Part shown: in pieces, positions 1 through 9,388 of the stretch | Layout: every line of letters starts with the position of its first letter | Position numbering within the stretch: position 1 is the stretch's first letter | Assembly (NCBI GenBank): GCA_963790075.1 | Contig: CAWBNG010000003.1 | Span: 806,001 to 870,000 of the forward strand | From: CAYOUV01 sp963790075 | GTDB lineage: Bacteria; Chloroflexota; Anaerolineae; Anaerolineales; Villigracilaceae | Length of the DNA: 64,000 nt | Direction: 5' to 3' | Position numbers and translations under genes: made by a program | The notes under the pieces: model-generated | What the model was told of the DNA's origin: nothing | What the model saw: the letters and a program-made list of their open reading frames with translations, nothing else | The model's database searches: none

Positions 1-50
1 CCAGCCAGCCGTGTAACGGGAATTTCGATTTCATGGATGCTTGTCGCCGC

Positions 51-548
51 TCAATCTGGCACGGTCATCAAACCGAATGTCCGCCACATAACCCGCATCA
101 TGGCGTGGCCGAAGTCGGGTTCCAGGAACTGGTTGGGGCACGAGCCGGGGATGACCTGGATGCCGTTGGCCCTGCAAATCTCGACCGCCTGTGGCGAGAC
201 GCTGGTCATGCCCTGCGCCAGGCCGGGCCTGGTGCCCAGCATGCAGTGCATCCAGACATGCTTGATCCCCAGGTCCGCGCACTGCTGGACGATTTCGTCC
301 GTCACCTTGGGGTTGGTCAGGATAAAGACCGCATCCGGTTTCTCCGGGACAGACTTTAAATCCGGGTAGCAGGGATCGCCCTCGAACTGGCTGATGCGCG
401 GATTGACCGCGAAGACCTGGTAGCCGTTAGCCTTGAATTTCCGGTACGCCAGGTTGCAGCCCGTATCGCGCTGGTCTGAGACGCCGACCACGGCGATCTT
501 CTTCTGGGCCAGGAAATCCCCTACGAGCGTGTCGATTTTAGCCATCAT
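51..548 (-). CDS. CoA-binding domain protein (CoA_binding_2 type)
   Basis: About 165 residues forming one Rossmann-like CoA-binding domain. The N-terminal strand and glycine turn (KIAVVGVSDQRDTGCNLAYR), the following VFAVNPR strand and a central CYPDLKSVPEKPDAVFI segment match the small stand-alone CoA_binding_2 family. Such proteins resemble the N-terminal part of succinyl-CoA synthetase alpha; their substrate is usually unknown. It is presumably cytosolic, since no signal peptide or membrane segment is visible. A TTG 12 nt upstream keeps the frame open, but GGAG sits just before the two adjacent ATG codons at 548 and 545, so one of these is the likely start. The gene stands alone on the minus strand, 273 bp from its upstream neighbour. 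The family call is firm, the function open. Confidence 0.85.
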   Translation of the reverse strand: MMAKIDTLVGDFLAQKKIAVVGVSDQRDTGCNLAYRKFKANGYQVFAVNPRISQFEGDPCYPDLKSVPEKPDAVFILTNPKVTDEIVQQCADLGIKHVWMHCMLGTRPGLAQGMTSVSPQAVEICRANGIQVIPGSCPNQFLEPDFGHAMMRVMWRTFGLMTVPD

Positions 549-820
549 CGCTCCTATCAATGATCTGAAGTAATTTTCACAAGCAATGATAGCATACCAG
601 CGCCCTCGGGGCTACTGATATCCATCCCTGTTTGTAAAAAAGAGCTGCGATTTGAAGGCAAGTACCCGACAAAGGTGCGCACAACTCGTCCCTGCCGGGA
701 TATGCCGATCTGTTAATCCGTTGCGAATGGGTAATCTTCATAAGAACGGCTCAGGATCGAAAGGGGGCAGGACTGCATCCTCACCAATGCCGTCACGGAC
801 AGGATGTTCTATATGCAATA

Positions 821-1195
821 TTACTTGCCTGCCGGCAGCATCCGCACGACCATCGGACTGAAATACGGGATGAGCCAGATGAACCAGACAGCGATACTGA
901 ATTTGTGGAAGTTGGCGATCATCTTTTCGTCTTTCTTCACCAGCACAAGCGTTGCCCAGATGGCGTGAATGAGCATCAGGATGATAGCCAGCAAGCCCGA
1001 AAGTCCGTGGATATCGTAGCTCATGCCGCCCACGTAATCGAACATCATCCCGGTTCCCCATGTATCACAAACGAGCCCGAGCCAGAAGAAAGCCGTATGC
1101 CAGATTTTGAGTCTCCCCTGAAGTCGCTCACTCCAAACCCCGATGGAGTAAAAAAGCAGGGCTAAATTGATCACGATCACAGCGGCGGGATTCAT
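821..1195 (-). CDS. HsmA-like four-helix membrane protein
   Basis: 124 residues with four hydrophobic helices (about 5-22, 32-52, 63-86, 98-115). The WHTAFFWLGLVCDTWGTGMM segment and the later HGLSGLLAI and HAIWA segments, with their spaced histidines, resemble the small HsmA/TIGR03987 membrane family. That family has been linked to heme handling in a few bacteria; the link here is by resemblance only. The ATG at 1195 is preceded by GGAGGAAACCATCG, a strong ribosome binding site. It is flanked by a CoA-binding protein gene downstream and the mutase gene upstream on the same strand, with gaps that argue against tight coupling. No signal peptide beyond helix 1 is seen. Confidence 0.7.
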   Translation of the reverse strand: MNPAAVIVINLALLFYSIGVWSERLQGRLKIWHTAFFWLGLVCDTWGTGMMFDYVGGMSYDIHGLSGLLAIILMLIHAIWATLVLVKKDEKMIANFHKFSIAVWFIWLIPYFSPMVVRMLPAGK

Positions 1196-1306
1196 CGATG
1201 GTTTCCTCCAGCTTTTTGTTATGTTTCAAGCATTATACATATTGGCACAGGATACTTGATGTTGGCGAATACGCGCGTTGCACCCATAATGTGAACTCGG
1301 AAAATT

Positions 1307-2960
1307 CTAAAACCCCTGCGCCACGTATTCACCCCATACCCCGCGCAGGGTATTGCAAATCTCGCCCAGTGTCAGGTCGTGCTCGACACATTCGATCAAG
1401 AGCGACATCAGGTTTTCGTCCCCCTTGGCGGCCAATTCCAGCCGGGCGCGCAGTTCGCCTACCTTGACATTATCGCGTTTCCCGCGCAGGTCCGCCAGGC
1501 GCTGACAGGCTGCCTGCTCGATGGCCGGATCGACCCGCAGGCGCTCCAGCGCCAGGGTTTCCTCGGTCTGGAACTGGTTGAGACCCACCACGACCTGTTC
1601 GCCCTTTTCGATGGCCTGCTGGGCCTGGTAGGCCGCCTCCTGGATCTCGCCCTGCATGTAGCCGCGCTCGATGGCCGGCAGCGCGCCGCCCATCTCGTCG
1701 ATCTTGGCGATGTACGCATCGGCCCGCTTTTCGATCTCATCGGTCAGGGATTCGATCAGGTACGACCCGGCCAGCGGATCGACCGAATCGGCCACCCCCG
1801 ATTCATAGGCGATGACCTGCTGCGTGCGCAGCGCCACCCGCACCGACTTTTCGGTCGGCAGCCAGAGCGCCTCGTCCATCGAATTGGTGTGCAAGCTCTG
1901 CGTCCCGCCCAGCACAGCCGCCAGCGCCTGGAGCGCCACGCGCACCACGTTATTCTCCGGCTGCTGGGCGGTCAGGGTCGAACCGGCCGTCTGGGTATGG
2001 AAGCGCAGTTGCCATGAGGCCGGTCTCAGCGCCTTGAAACGTTCACGCATGATCTGCGCCCACATGCGGCGCGCAGCGCGGAACTTGGCCACCTCTTCCA
2101 ACAGGTTGTTGTGGGCGTTGAAGAAGAACGACAACTGCGGGGCGAAGCTGTCCACGTCCAGACCGGCATCGATTGCGGCCTGCACGTAGGCGATGCCGTT
2201 GGAGAGCGTAAAAGCCACCTCCTGCACAGCGGTCGAACCGGCTTCGCGGATGTGGTAGCCCGAAATGCTGATCGTGTTCCAGCCCGGCACTTCGCGGGCG
2301 CAGTACTGGAAGATATCGGTGATCAGGCGCATGGACGGCGCCGGCGGGAAGATATAGGTGCCGCGCGCGATGTACTCCTTCAGGATGTCGTTCTGGATCG
2401 TGCCGCGCAGTTTCTTCACTTCCACACCCTGGCGCCTGGCAACCGCAATATACATGGCCAGCAGCACACCGGCCGGGGCGTTGATGGTCATCGAGGTCGA
2501 GACTTTATCGAGCGGAATCTGGTCGAACAGCTGGGCCATATCATCCAGGGATGAGATCGAGACGCCCACCTTGCCGACCTCGCCGCTGGCGATCGGGTCG
2601 TCGGCGTCGTAACCGATCTGGGTCGGCAGGTCGAAGGCCACCGACAAGCCGGTCTGCCCCTGCTCTAAAAGGTAGCGGTAGCGCCGGTTCGAACTCTTCG
2701 GCGCTGGCATAGCCCGCATACTGGCGCATGGTCCAGAAGCGGCCGCGGTACATGGTCGGCTGCACGCCGCGTGTAAAGGGATACTCGCCCGGGAAGCCGA
2801 GTCCGTCCGGGTAGTGCGGGTCCCCGCCCTGGGGAAGCGCGAGCCGCGGCATCTCGATCCCGGAGGAAGTCTTGAAATCAGGCCGGCGTTCGGGGTATTT
2901 GTCGGTCAGGGGTTTGAGCGTCTGTTCTTCCCAGCGTTCCAGTTCGTCCTTTAAAGTCAT
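1307..2960 (-). CDS. Methylmalonyl-CoA mutase large (catalytic) subunit, one frameshift
   Basis: About 551 codons, the length of the short mutase alpha chain that carries only the substrate-binding TIM barrel and works with a separate B12-binding subunit. It converts (R)-methylmalonyl-CoA to succinyl-CoA, or a related acyl-CoA in isobutyryl/ethylmalonyl-type relatives. The substrate signature TMYRGRFWTMRQYAG and the later GLSVAFDLPTQIGYD stretch are intact, as are TGGSLTAQQPENN-like and HTNSMDEAL segments. The frame breaks at 2692-2693: GAGTTCGAAC should read GAG TCG AAC, so one extra T splits the gene into a 5' part (2960 to about 2693) and a 3' part ending at 1307. No B12-binding subunit or epimerase is nearby. 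A base-call error is as likely as a true mutation because the remainder is well conserved. Confidence 0.9.
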
Positions 2961-3139
2961 GCTTGCCTCGCTTGATCGCGTTTACGTTTGCTTGAAATGA
3001 CAACGGTTAAAGTATACCGTCAACTCTGGACTTGCCAATGGAATTCGCGATAAAAGAGGGCTAAAATGGGAAGAAAGTCAATTGTCGAAGTGCTGCGAAA
3101 ATGCTAAAGTAGTACAAGCTTGAGCCGTATTGAGGCACA

Positions 3140-3895
3140 ATGAGATTTTCCAAGACCCTGTTGTTTGCCCTGGTGGTGCTGGCGCTGACCGGCCTGCTGG
3201 CCGCCATCAGCTGGACGGCACCCGAGGCGCTCGCGCTGCAAGCGCCGACACCGGATACCGCCATCACACCCCTGCCGACCGTCACCGGATCGCCCGGCCA
3301 TCACGAAGGGCAATGGATCATCGTCAATCTGCCCCCTGACGCGCCGCAAGTGTCGGTGGGCGCCGAGATCTACCGCCTGGTGTGCCGTGATTGTCACGGC
3401 AATCGCGGCCAGGGCCTGACCCCGGAGTGGCGTGCAACCTGGGGTAAAGACCAGAACTGCTGGCAGTCGAAATGCCATGCCACTAATCATCCGATAGAAG
3501 GCTTCGATATGCCGGTCGCCCCGCCGATCACCGGTGTACCGTTCACCAGCCGCTTTGGTACCGCGCAGGACTTGTTCAATTACATCCGCCAAAACATGCC
3601 CTGGTACGCCCCGGGCAGCCTGACCGACGAGCAGGCCTGGGCCGCCTCTGCCCTGCTTCTGCAGATGAACGGCCTCGATCCGGGCGTAAGACTGGGCGAG
3701 GCGACGGCAGCAGCGATCATCATCAACGCCGAAGTGGCCTCCCGACCCACGACTCAGCCGCCAGCCGTCACGCCGGACAGCGGACCCCAATCCGGCTCCA
3801 GGCCGTCCACGGATTGGCTGATCGGAGGGGCTGGTTTGATCGTGGCCATGATCCTGGCGGGACTGGCGCTGCTCGGTAGAAAAGTTCGAGAATAA
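3140..3895 (+). CDS. Membrane-anchored cytochrome c with CX2CH and CX4CH motifs
   Basis: 251 residues: an N-terminal signal/anchor (about 5-30), a cytochrome c domain and a C-terminal helix (about 224-246) followed by RKVRE, so the heme domain should lie outside the cytoplasmic membrane. Residues 82-86 are CRDCH, a classical heme c attachment site. Residues 107-113 are CWQSKCH, which fits the rarer CX4CH spacing and could attach a second heme or form a structural pair. FDMPVAPP supplies a methionine that may be an axial ligand. A proline/threonine-rich linker precedes the last helix. It is the first gene of a same-strand run leading into the radical SAM genes (64 bp to the next gene). It may feed electrons to membrane partners; the partner is unknown. 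Confidence 0.85.
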   Translation: MRFSKTLLFALVVLALTGLLAAISWTAPEALALQAPTPDTAITPLPTVTGSPGHHEGQWIIVNLPPDAPQVSVGAEIYRLVCRDCHGNRGQGLTPEWRATWGKDQNCWQSKCHATNHPIEGFDMPVAPPITGVPFTSRFGTAQDLFNYIRQNMPWYAPGSLTDEQAWAASALLLQMNGLDPGVRLGEATAAAIIINAEVASRPTTQPPAVTPDSGPQSGSRPSTDWLIGGAGLIVAMILAGLALLGRKVRE

Positions 3896-3959
3896 AAATT
3901 CAGCCGGACCCATTGAAACCGGGGCCGCCATTAACACGTAATTAATTCAGGAGGTTCTT

Positions 3960-4328
3960 ATGTCCGCATTACGCATCATTGGCTACATCGCCGCTGCGAT
4001 TTTAATCATATTCGGCGTATTGTTCATCCTTGGCTCCGGAGGCGCCGCAGGTGGAGGCTTGGGCTGGGTCTTCACCGGGATCGTCCTGGTGCTTCTGGGC
4101 TTCGGCCTGGTCTGGCTGGCCAGCCGCAAACCAGCCGGGGCAGCCGGCGAGGGGAACGTCACGCTGAAAGTCGACCTGCCCGGCGAGACCAAGATCTCGC
4201 AATTGAAGTGCCAGTCCTGCGGCGGGTCTCTGTCCGCGGATAATGTCAAAATGATCGCCGGTGCGCCGGTTGTCGAATGCCCATATTGCGGCTCGACCTA
4301 CCAGTTGACCGAAGAACCCAAGTGGTAG
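3960..4328 (+). CDS. Small membrane protein with C-terminal zinc ribbon
   Basis: 122 residues: two hydrophobic helices (about 6-28 and 33-53), a short charged linker, then CQSCGGSL at about 93-100 and CPYCGSTYQL at about 112-121. This four-cysteine zinc ribbon probably faces the cytoplasm. AGGAGG lies just ahead of the ATG, a strong ribosome site. The gene sits 64 bp after the cytochrome and 40 bp before the DUF2207-like gene, so it is probably part of that operon. I do not recognise a named family. The zinc ribbon resembles those fused to DUF2207 or related membrane proteins elsewhere, so it could be an assembly partner of the next gene product. Confidence 0.75.
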   Translation: MSALRIIGYIAAAILIIFGVLFILGSGGAAGGGLGWVFTGIVLVLLGFGLVWLASRKPAGAAGEGNVTLKVDLPGETKISQLKCQSCGGSLSADNVKMIAGAPVVECPYCGSTYQLTEEPKW

Positions 4329-4368
4329 CGGCACTTAACCGCATCCTTTATCCCCTCGGGAGGGACGT

Positions 4369-6061
4369 ATGAAACGACGCCTGATTACCATCGCCATCAT
4401 CCTGATCGTCGCGCTGGGACTGACCAGCAGCGCGCTGGCCCAGTCCTACTCCTTTAGCCTGGACAAGGAAACCGTCCAGGTCTACTGGAATTCAGACGGG
4501 ACGCTGGCAATCGATTACATCTTCGCCTTCACCAACCAGCCGGGCGCGCATGCCATCGACTTCGTGGACGTTGGCCTGCCCAACAGCAGTTACGACTCGG
4601 GCAGCATCAGCGCTGACGTCAACGGCACCCCGGTCTCGATCTCGTCCGATTACCAGGGTACCGGGGTCGGTGTGGCCGTCGACCTGGGCTCGCAGGCCAT
4701 CCAACCGGGGACAGGCGGGACGGTCCATGTCTACATCGGGCGGGTGCGTAACGTGCTCTATACCGATGAGCAGGACAAGACCTACGCCAGCGGGGTCTTC
4801 TCGCCAACCTATTTCGGCAGCCAGTACGTGACCGGCGCGACCGACCTGACCGTGGCCTTCCACCTGCCGCCCGGCGTCAAACCCGACGAACCCCGCTACC
4901 ATACCCCGAGCAGCAGCTGGCCCGGCGCGCAAGACCCGCAGACCGCGCTCGACTCGAACGGGCGCGTGCTGTACACCTGGCAGGCCCAGGCCAATGCTTA
5001 CACCCAGTACAAATTCGGCGCCTCCTTCCCGCAGAGCTACATCCCCGCTTCGGCGATCGTGCGCCCCTCCATCTGGGAAACGCTGGGCATCTCCTCGACC
5101 ACATTGTTCAACTGCGCCTGCTTTGGCTTCTTCGGCCTGCTGTTCTTCGGCATCCCGGTAATGACCGCTGTCGGACAGCGCCGCCGCAAACTGCAATACC
5201 TGCCGCCCAAGATCTCGATCGAGGGCCACGGGATCAAGCGCGGTCTGACCGCTGTCGAAGCCGGCATCCTGATGCAGGAACCGCTCGACAAGGTCATGAC
5301 CATGATCCTGTTCGGGGTGATCAAGAAGAATGCGGCCGAAGTGATCACCCGCGAACCGCTTAAATTGAAAGTCGCCAGTCCGCTGCCCGAGGATTTGCAT
5401 CCCTACGAGAAGCAGTTCCTGGAGGCTTTCCAGGTAGATGACTTGAAGAAACGCCGCGATGACCTGCAGGCCATGACCGTCGCGTTGATCAAAAGCGTGC
5501 AGGAGAAGATGAAGGGTTTCAGCAGCCGCGAGAAGTCTCGCCTATTACAAGAACATCATGGAGCGCGCCTGGCAGCAAATCGAAGCCGCCGACACGCCCG
5601 AGGTCAAAAGCCAGAAGTTCGACGAGGCCCTGGAATGGACCATGCTCGACAAGAATTACGATGATCGCACGCGGCGCGTCTTTACCGGTCCGGTCTTCGT
5701 ACCCATGTGGTGGGGCCGCTACGATCCTGGTTTTGGAGGCGCGGCCAGCGCCGGGAGTGTCAGTGCGGGTGGTGGAATGCCGGCCATGACCTCCACCCAG
5801 GGCGTAGGACCCTCGATGTCCATGCCACGCCTGCCGGGTTCGGACTTTGCCGCCTCGATGGTGGGCGGCGTGCAGACATTCTCCAGCAAGGTGATCGGCG
5901 ACCTGACCGGCTTCACCAGCAAAGTCACCAACGTGACCAATCCCCCACCCAAACCCAGTACCAGCAGCCGCGGCGGTTGGAGTTCCGGAGGCGGCGGAGG
6001 CTGCGCCTGTGCTTGCGCCTGCGCTGGCTGCGCCTGCGCCTGTGCGGGTGGCGGCCGCTAA
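4369..6061 (+). CDS. DUF2207-like membrane protein with Cys-Ala tail, one frameshift
   Basis: About 564 codons. Residues 1-24 form a signal peptide ending near ALAQS. Residues 25-235 make an extracytoplasmic beta-rich domain of the DUF2207 type. One helix (about 244-268) crosses the membrane, followed by a cytoplasmic part with IKRGLTAVEAGILMQEPLD. The last 40 residues are low complexity and end GGGGG, then CACACACAGCACACA, then GGGR. Given this topology the tail should stay in the cytoplasm, within reach of the radical SAM enzymes encoded 33 bp downstream. The frame breaks near 5536 (AAGTCTCGCC, one extra base), after which KNIMERAWQQIEAAD continues in another frame. The break may be a sequencing error. 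The closest recognised pattern is DUF2207-type proteins with Gly- or Cys-rich ends; the strict Cys-Ala alternation is unusual. Confidence 0.8.
5984..6058 (+). repeat. Low-complexity Gly/Cys-Ala coding tail
   Basis: The last codons of the DUF2207-like gene encode a glycine run, four Cys-Ala pairs, one Gly, three Cys-Ala pairs and GGGR. Codon use alternates TGC/TGT and GCC/GCT/GCG, so the repeat is kept at protein level and is not a simple DNA slippage tract. I infer that it is the substrate segment of the adjacent radical SAM pair. Confidence 0.75.
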
Positions 6062-6094
6062 GGTCTGTTACCACAAACTTATAGGATTACAGGT

Positions 6095-7450
6095 ATGTCA
6101 CTCGTAGATTCGCTAAAAACAACCTTCCGACGTCAGCAGAACCCTGAGGCTCCATCTGCAGGGCTCTACCATTACCGTTTCGATTCTGAGGACGAGAAGT
6201 CGCGCATCCACCTGCGGCTGGATCCGGACGGCCACGGCACCTTGATCGTCAATGCCAACCGGGTCATGCATCTCAACCCGACCGCGGCGCTGATGGCACA
6301 CCTGATCCTCGAAAAAACGCCCGAGGCGCAGGCCGTGCGTACCGTCCAGGGGCAATACAAAGTCAGCGCAAAGCAGGCGCTGGCCGACCTGCAAACCATC
6401 GATGACCAATTAGCTGCCCTGATCCGCCCGGACGGCGCCTGCCCGATCCACGACCTGGGGCTGGAGACGACCGCGCCGTTCAGCGCCCGCCCCTCTGCGC
6501 CCTATCGCATGGACCTGGCGCTGACCTACCACTGCAACAATGATTGTGCCCACTGTTACAACGCCCGCGCGCGCAGCTTCCCTGAACTCAGCACCCAGGA
6601 GTGGAAGCAGGTCCTGGACAAGGTCTGGGAGTTGGGCATCCCGCACGTGGTCTTCACCGGCGGCGAGCCGACCCTGCGGGCTGACCTGCCGGAGCTGATC
6701 GCCCACGCCGAAGCCAACGGCCAGATCACGGGCCTGAACAGCAACGCCCGGCGTTTGTCCGATCCGCACTTCGTCGAGCAACTGGTGACTGCCGGCCTGG
6801 ACCACGTCCAGATCACGCTCGAATCCTGCCAGCCTGAAACCCACGACCGGATGGTGCGCGCCAAGGGCGCCTTCCCGCAGACGGTCAGGGGTATCCGCAA
6901 CGCGCTGGCCACGCCGCTGTACGTCATGACCAACACGACCATGCTGCAGGACAACGTTGACAGCATCCCGGCCACGCTGGACTTCCTGGCGGAACTGGGC
7001 GTACCGACCGTCGGCCTGAACGCGCTGATCTACTCGGGCCACGGCGCAACTGTCGGCACCGGGCTGCCGGAGGAGAGCCTCCAACCGCTGTTGGAGATCG
7101 CCCGTCAGAAGACCGAGGCGCACGGCCAGCGCCTGATCTGGTATACGCCCACGCAGTACTGCCACTTCGACCCGATGCAACTCGACCTGGGCGTCAAAGG
7201 CTGCACCGCCGCGCTGTACAACATGTGCATCGAGCCGGACGGCGCGGTGCTGCCCTGCCAGTCATACTATCGCCCGGTTGGAAACATCCTGACCGACCCC
7301 TGGGACGCCATCTGGAACCACGAATTGTCCGTGCGGCTGCGCGAGCGCCAGGGTCTGCCCGAAAAATGCAACGACTGCGCGCTGCTGTCTGAATGCGGCG
7401 GCGGCTGTCCGCTGCAATTCGAACCGCAAGCTGAATTGAATTCGCTCTAG
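6095..7450 (+). CDS. Radical SAM/SPASM protein with N-terminal PqqD-like domain
   Basis: 451 residues. Residues about 20-110 resemble a PqqD/RRE fold (LHLNPT-type core: VMHLNPTAALMAHLIL), the domain that many peptide-modifying enzymes use to bind a leader or substrate. The radical SAM core starts at C147-X3-C151-X2-C154 (CNNDCAHC), which binds the SAM [4Fe-4S] cluster, followed by FTGGEPTLR. The C-terminal SPASM region has C370, C378, C388 and then C425-X2-C428-X5-C434-X3-C438, the usual spacing for auxiliary clusters. It lies 33 bp after the gene for the Cys-Ala-tailed membrane protein and 20 bp before its own degenerate paralogue. This suggests a peptide maturase acting on the tail, for example making thioether or cyclophane links; the chemistry is inference. 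PqqE and AlbA-like enzymes are the closest functional analogues. Confidence 0.9.
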   Translation: MSLVDSLKTTFRRQQNPEAPSAGLYHYRFDSEDEKSRIHLRLDPDGHGTLIVNANRVMHLNPTAALMAHLILEKTPEAQAVRTVQGQYKVSAKQALADLQTIDDQLAALIRPDGACPIHDLGLETTAPFSARPSAPYRMDLALTYHCNNDCAHCYNARARSFPELSTQEWKQVLDKVWELGIPHVVFTGGEPTLRADLPELIAHAEANGQITGLNSNARRLSDPHFVEQLVTAGLDHVQITLESCQPETHDRMVRAKGAFPQTVRGIRNALATPLYVMTNTTMLQDNVDSIPATLDFLAELGVPTVGLNALIYSGHGATVGTGLPEESLQPLLEIARQKTEAHGQRLIWYTPTQYCHFDPMQLDLGVKGCTAALYNMCIEPDGAVLPCQSYYRPVGNILTDPWDAIWNHELSVRLRERQGLPEKCNDCALLSECGGGCPLQFEPQAELNSL

Positions 7451-7470
7451 TCACTCCACTGGGAGGGAAC

Positions 7471-8625
7471 ATGAAAATCGTCAACCGTCTCGCCGACCGC
7501 TTCGCCAAGATCCAGCCTCTGCCGGAAGGCCTGCACCACACGCAGGTCACGCCCGAGGACAAACCACCGTACCGCCTGCACCTGCGCCTGCGCGCCGACG
7601 GTTCAGGCCTGCTGGTGGTCAATGCCGCGACCATCCTGCACCTCAACCCGACCGCCGCCGAGTATGCCTACCACTTCATCAAGGGCACTCCCCCAGCGGA
7701 GGCTGCCAAGGAAATCGCCTCGCGCTACCGCATCAGCAAGGGCCTGGCGCTGGAAGATTACCAGGAATTCGTCGAGCGGGTCGAAACATTGATCGAGACT
7801 CCCGACCTGGACCCGGTCACCTTTCTAGACTTCGAGCGGGTCGACCCGCATTCGGCCGAACTCAGCGCCCCCTTGCGGCTGGACTGTGCCCTGACCTACC
7901 GCCTGTCGAAGGGGACCAAAGCCGAATATGCCCCCACCAGGCGCGTCGAGCGCGAATTGACCACCGCAGAGTGGTATGCGATCCTCGACAAAGCCTGGGC
8001 AGTGGGCATCCCACATGTCACCTTTACTGGCGGTGAACCGACCCTGCGCAAGGACCTGTCCAACCTGATCGCCCGCGCCGAGAAGAACGGCCAGGTCTGC
8101 GGCCTGCTCTCGGATGGCTTGAAGCTGGCCGACGAGAAATATCTCGATCTGCTGCTGCAAACCGGCCTCGACCACCTGCTCTTCCTGCTCCAGCCGGGAA
8201 ACAAAGCCTCATGGAAGGCGCTCGAGACGATCATGCCCGCCGATCTGTTCACCACCGTGCACCTGACGCTTACAGCCAAGAACCTCAAGGGTGCCGACCA
8301 AACGCTTGACAAATTGGCAAAATTGGGCGTCACCAGCCTATCGCTCAGTGCGCCGGACCCCTCCCTGCACGCGGCCTTCGACGAACTACGGGATCAGGCA
8401 GCCCATCTCGGTCTGACCCTGCGCTGGGATTTGCCAGTCCCTTACTCGGCTGACAACCCCGTCACGCTGGAAACTGCCGCAGACGAAGTCCCGGCCGGCG
8501 CCGGCAAAGCCTGGCTGTACGTTGAGCCGGATGGGGACGTGCTCCCGGCACAGGGCATGGCTGACAAGATTTTGGGCAACTTCCTGAGGGACTCCTGGGA
8601 AGAGATCTACCGCTCTAAAGCCTGA
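7471..8625 (+). CDS. Degenerate radical SAM paralogue (pseudo-rSAM) with PqqD-like domain
   Basis: 384 residues, clearly homologous to the preceding enzyme over its whole length: the same N-terminal LRADGSGLLVVNA and LHLNPTAAEYAYHF pattern and the same VTFTGGEPTLR (G187-G188-E189). In place of CxxxCxxC it reads YRLSKGTKAEY, so no SAM cluster can bind. The C-terminal SPASM cysteines are also gone and the protein stops after EIYRSKA. The frame is intact and the barrel-forming pattern is retained, so it is probably not a random pseudogene. By analogy with known pseudo-rSAM partners, it may act as a regulatory or substrate-binding half of a heterodimer with the active enzyme. Start ATG at 7471 follows GGGAGGGAAC. 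Confidence 0.85.
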   Translation: MKIVNRLADRFAKIQPLPEGLHHTQVTPEDKPPYRLHLRLRADGSGLLVVNAATILHLNPTAAEYAYHFIKGTPPAEAAKEIASRYRISKGLALEDYQEFVERVETLIETPDLDPVTFLDFERVDPHSAELSAPLRLDCALTYRLSKGTKAEYAPTRRVERELTTAEWYAILDKAWAVGIPHVTFTGGEPTLRKDLSNLIARAEKNGQVCGLLSDGLKLADEKYLDLLLQTGLDHLLFLLQPGNKASWKALETIMPADLFTTVHLTLTAKNLKGADQTLDKLAKLGVTSLSLSAPDPSLHAAFDELRDQAAHLGLTLRWDLPVPYSADNPVTLETAADEVPAGAGKAWLYVEPDGDVLPAQGMADKILGNFLRDSWEEIYRSKA

Positions 8626-8785
8626 CGTATTTTTGCACCGGCTGATCGATCCAGGCGCTCCGGATCCGCGCAGATTACTGTCTCATGCATAAATAAATGA
8701 ACTTTCTTACCAGTATTGCCAGGTAAAAACGAGTGCCGGAGTACAAATATATTCGCAGCACACAGTAGAGTAAGGAGGTCAGAAA

Positions 8786-9388
8786 ATGTTCCGCAGCATC
8801 TTTAATATCATCTTCCTGATCGGCCTGATTGTTTACCTGTTCACAATTTACATGCCGCGCATCCGGCAGTACAAGCGCGGGAAAAGCACCGGCATGCAAT
8901 CCTCGCCGCTCGATGTTGCACTCGACTTCCTGGCGTTCATCGGCTGGATGTTGATCCCCGCGATCTACATTTTCACATCCTGGCTGAATTTTGCAGACTA
9001 CAGGCTCCCGGATTGGCTCGCCTGGTTCGGTGTGCTGGTCTTCAGCGGATCGATCTGGATCTTTGGCCAGGCTTACAGCGCCTTGGGGGGCAACTGGTCC
9101 CCGCGCATCGAGATCATGGACGAGCACACCCTGGTGACCGACGGCATCTACGCCTACATCCGCCACCCGGTTTATTCAGCCATGTGGCTGTGGGCGCTCT
9201 CCCAGCCGCTGCTGCTGCACAACTGGATCGCCGGGTTCGGACTACTGGTCTGCTTCCTGCCGCTGTACCTGCTGCGCGTTCCGCGCGAAGAACAGATGAT
9301 GCTGGAACACTTCGGTAAAAACTACCAGATCTACCTGGAACGAACCGGGCGCATCCTGCCTAAATTCGGAGACAAGGATCGTTCCTGA
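8786..9388 (+). CDS. Isoprenylcysteine carboxyl methyltransferase-family membrane protein
   Basis: 200 residues with about five hydrophobic segments. The C-terminal part holds the family signature: LVTDGIYAYIRHPVYSAMWLW, then a membrane hairpin, then REEQMMLEHFGKNYQIYLERTGRILP, the conserved SAM-binding and substrate-gate region of ICMT/PEMT-like enzymes. Bacterial members methylate small lipid-like or phenolic substrates, and the true substrate is unknown here. AAGGAGGTCAGAAA precedes the ATG. The stop codon overlaps the next start (TGATG at 9386-9390), so the two genes are translationally coupled. A membrane enzyme is well supported, the substrate is not. Confidence 0.85.
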   Translation: MFRSIFNIIFLIGLIVYLFTIYMPRIRQYKRGKSTGMQSSPLDVALDFLAFIGWMLIPAIYIFTSWLNFADYRLPDWLAWFGVLVFSGSIWIFGQAYSALGGNWSPRIEIMDEHTLVTDGIYAYIRHPVYSAMWLWALSQPLLLHNWIAGFGLLVCFLPLYLLRVPREEQMMLEHFGKNYQIYLERTGRILPKFGDKDRS

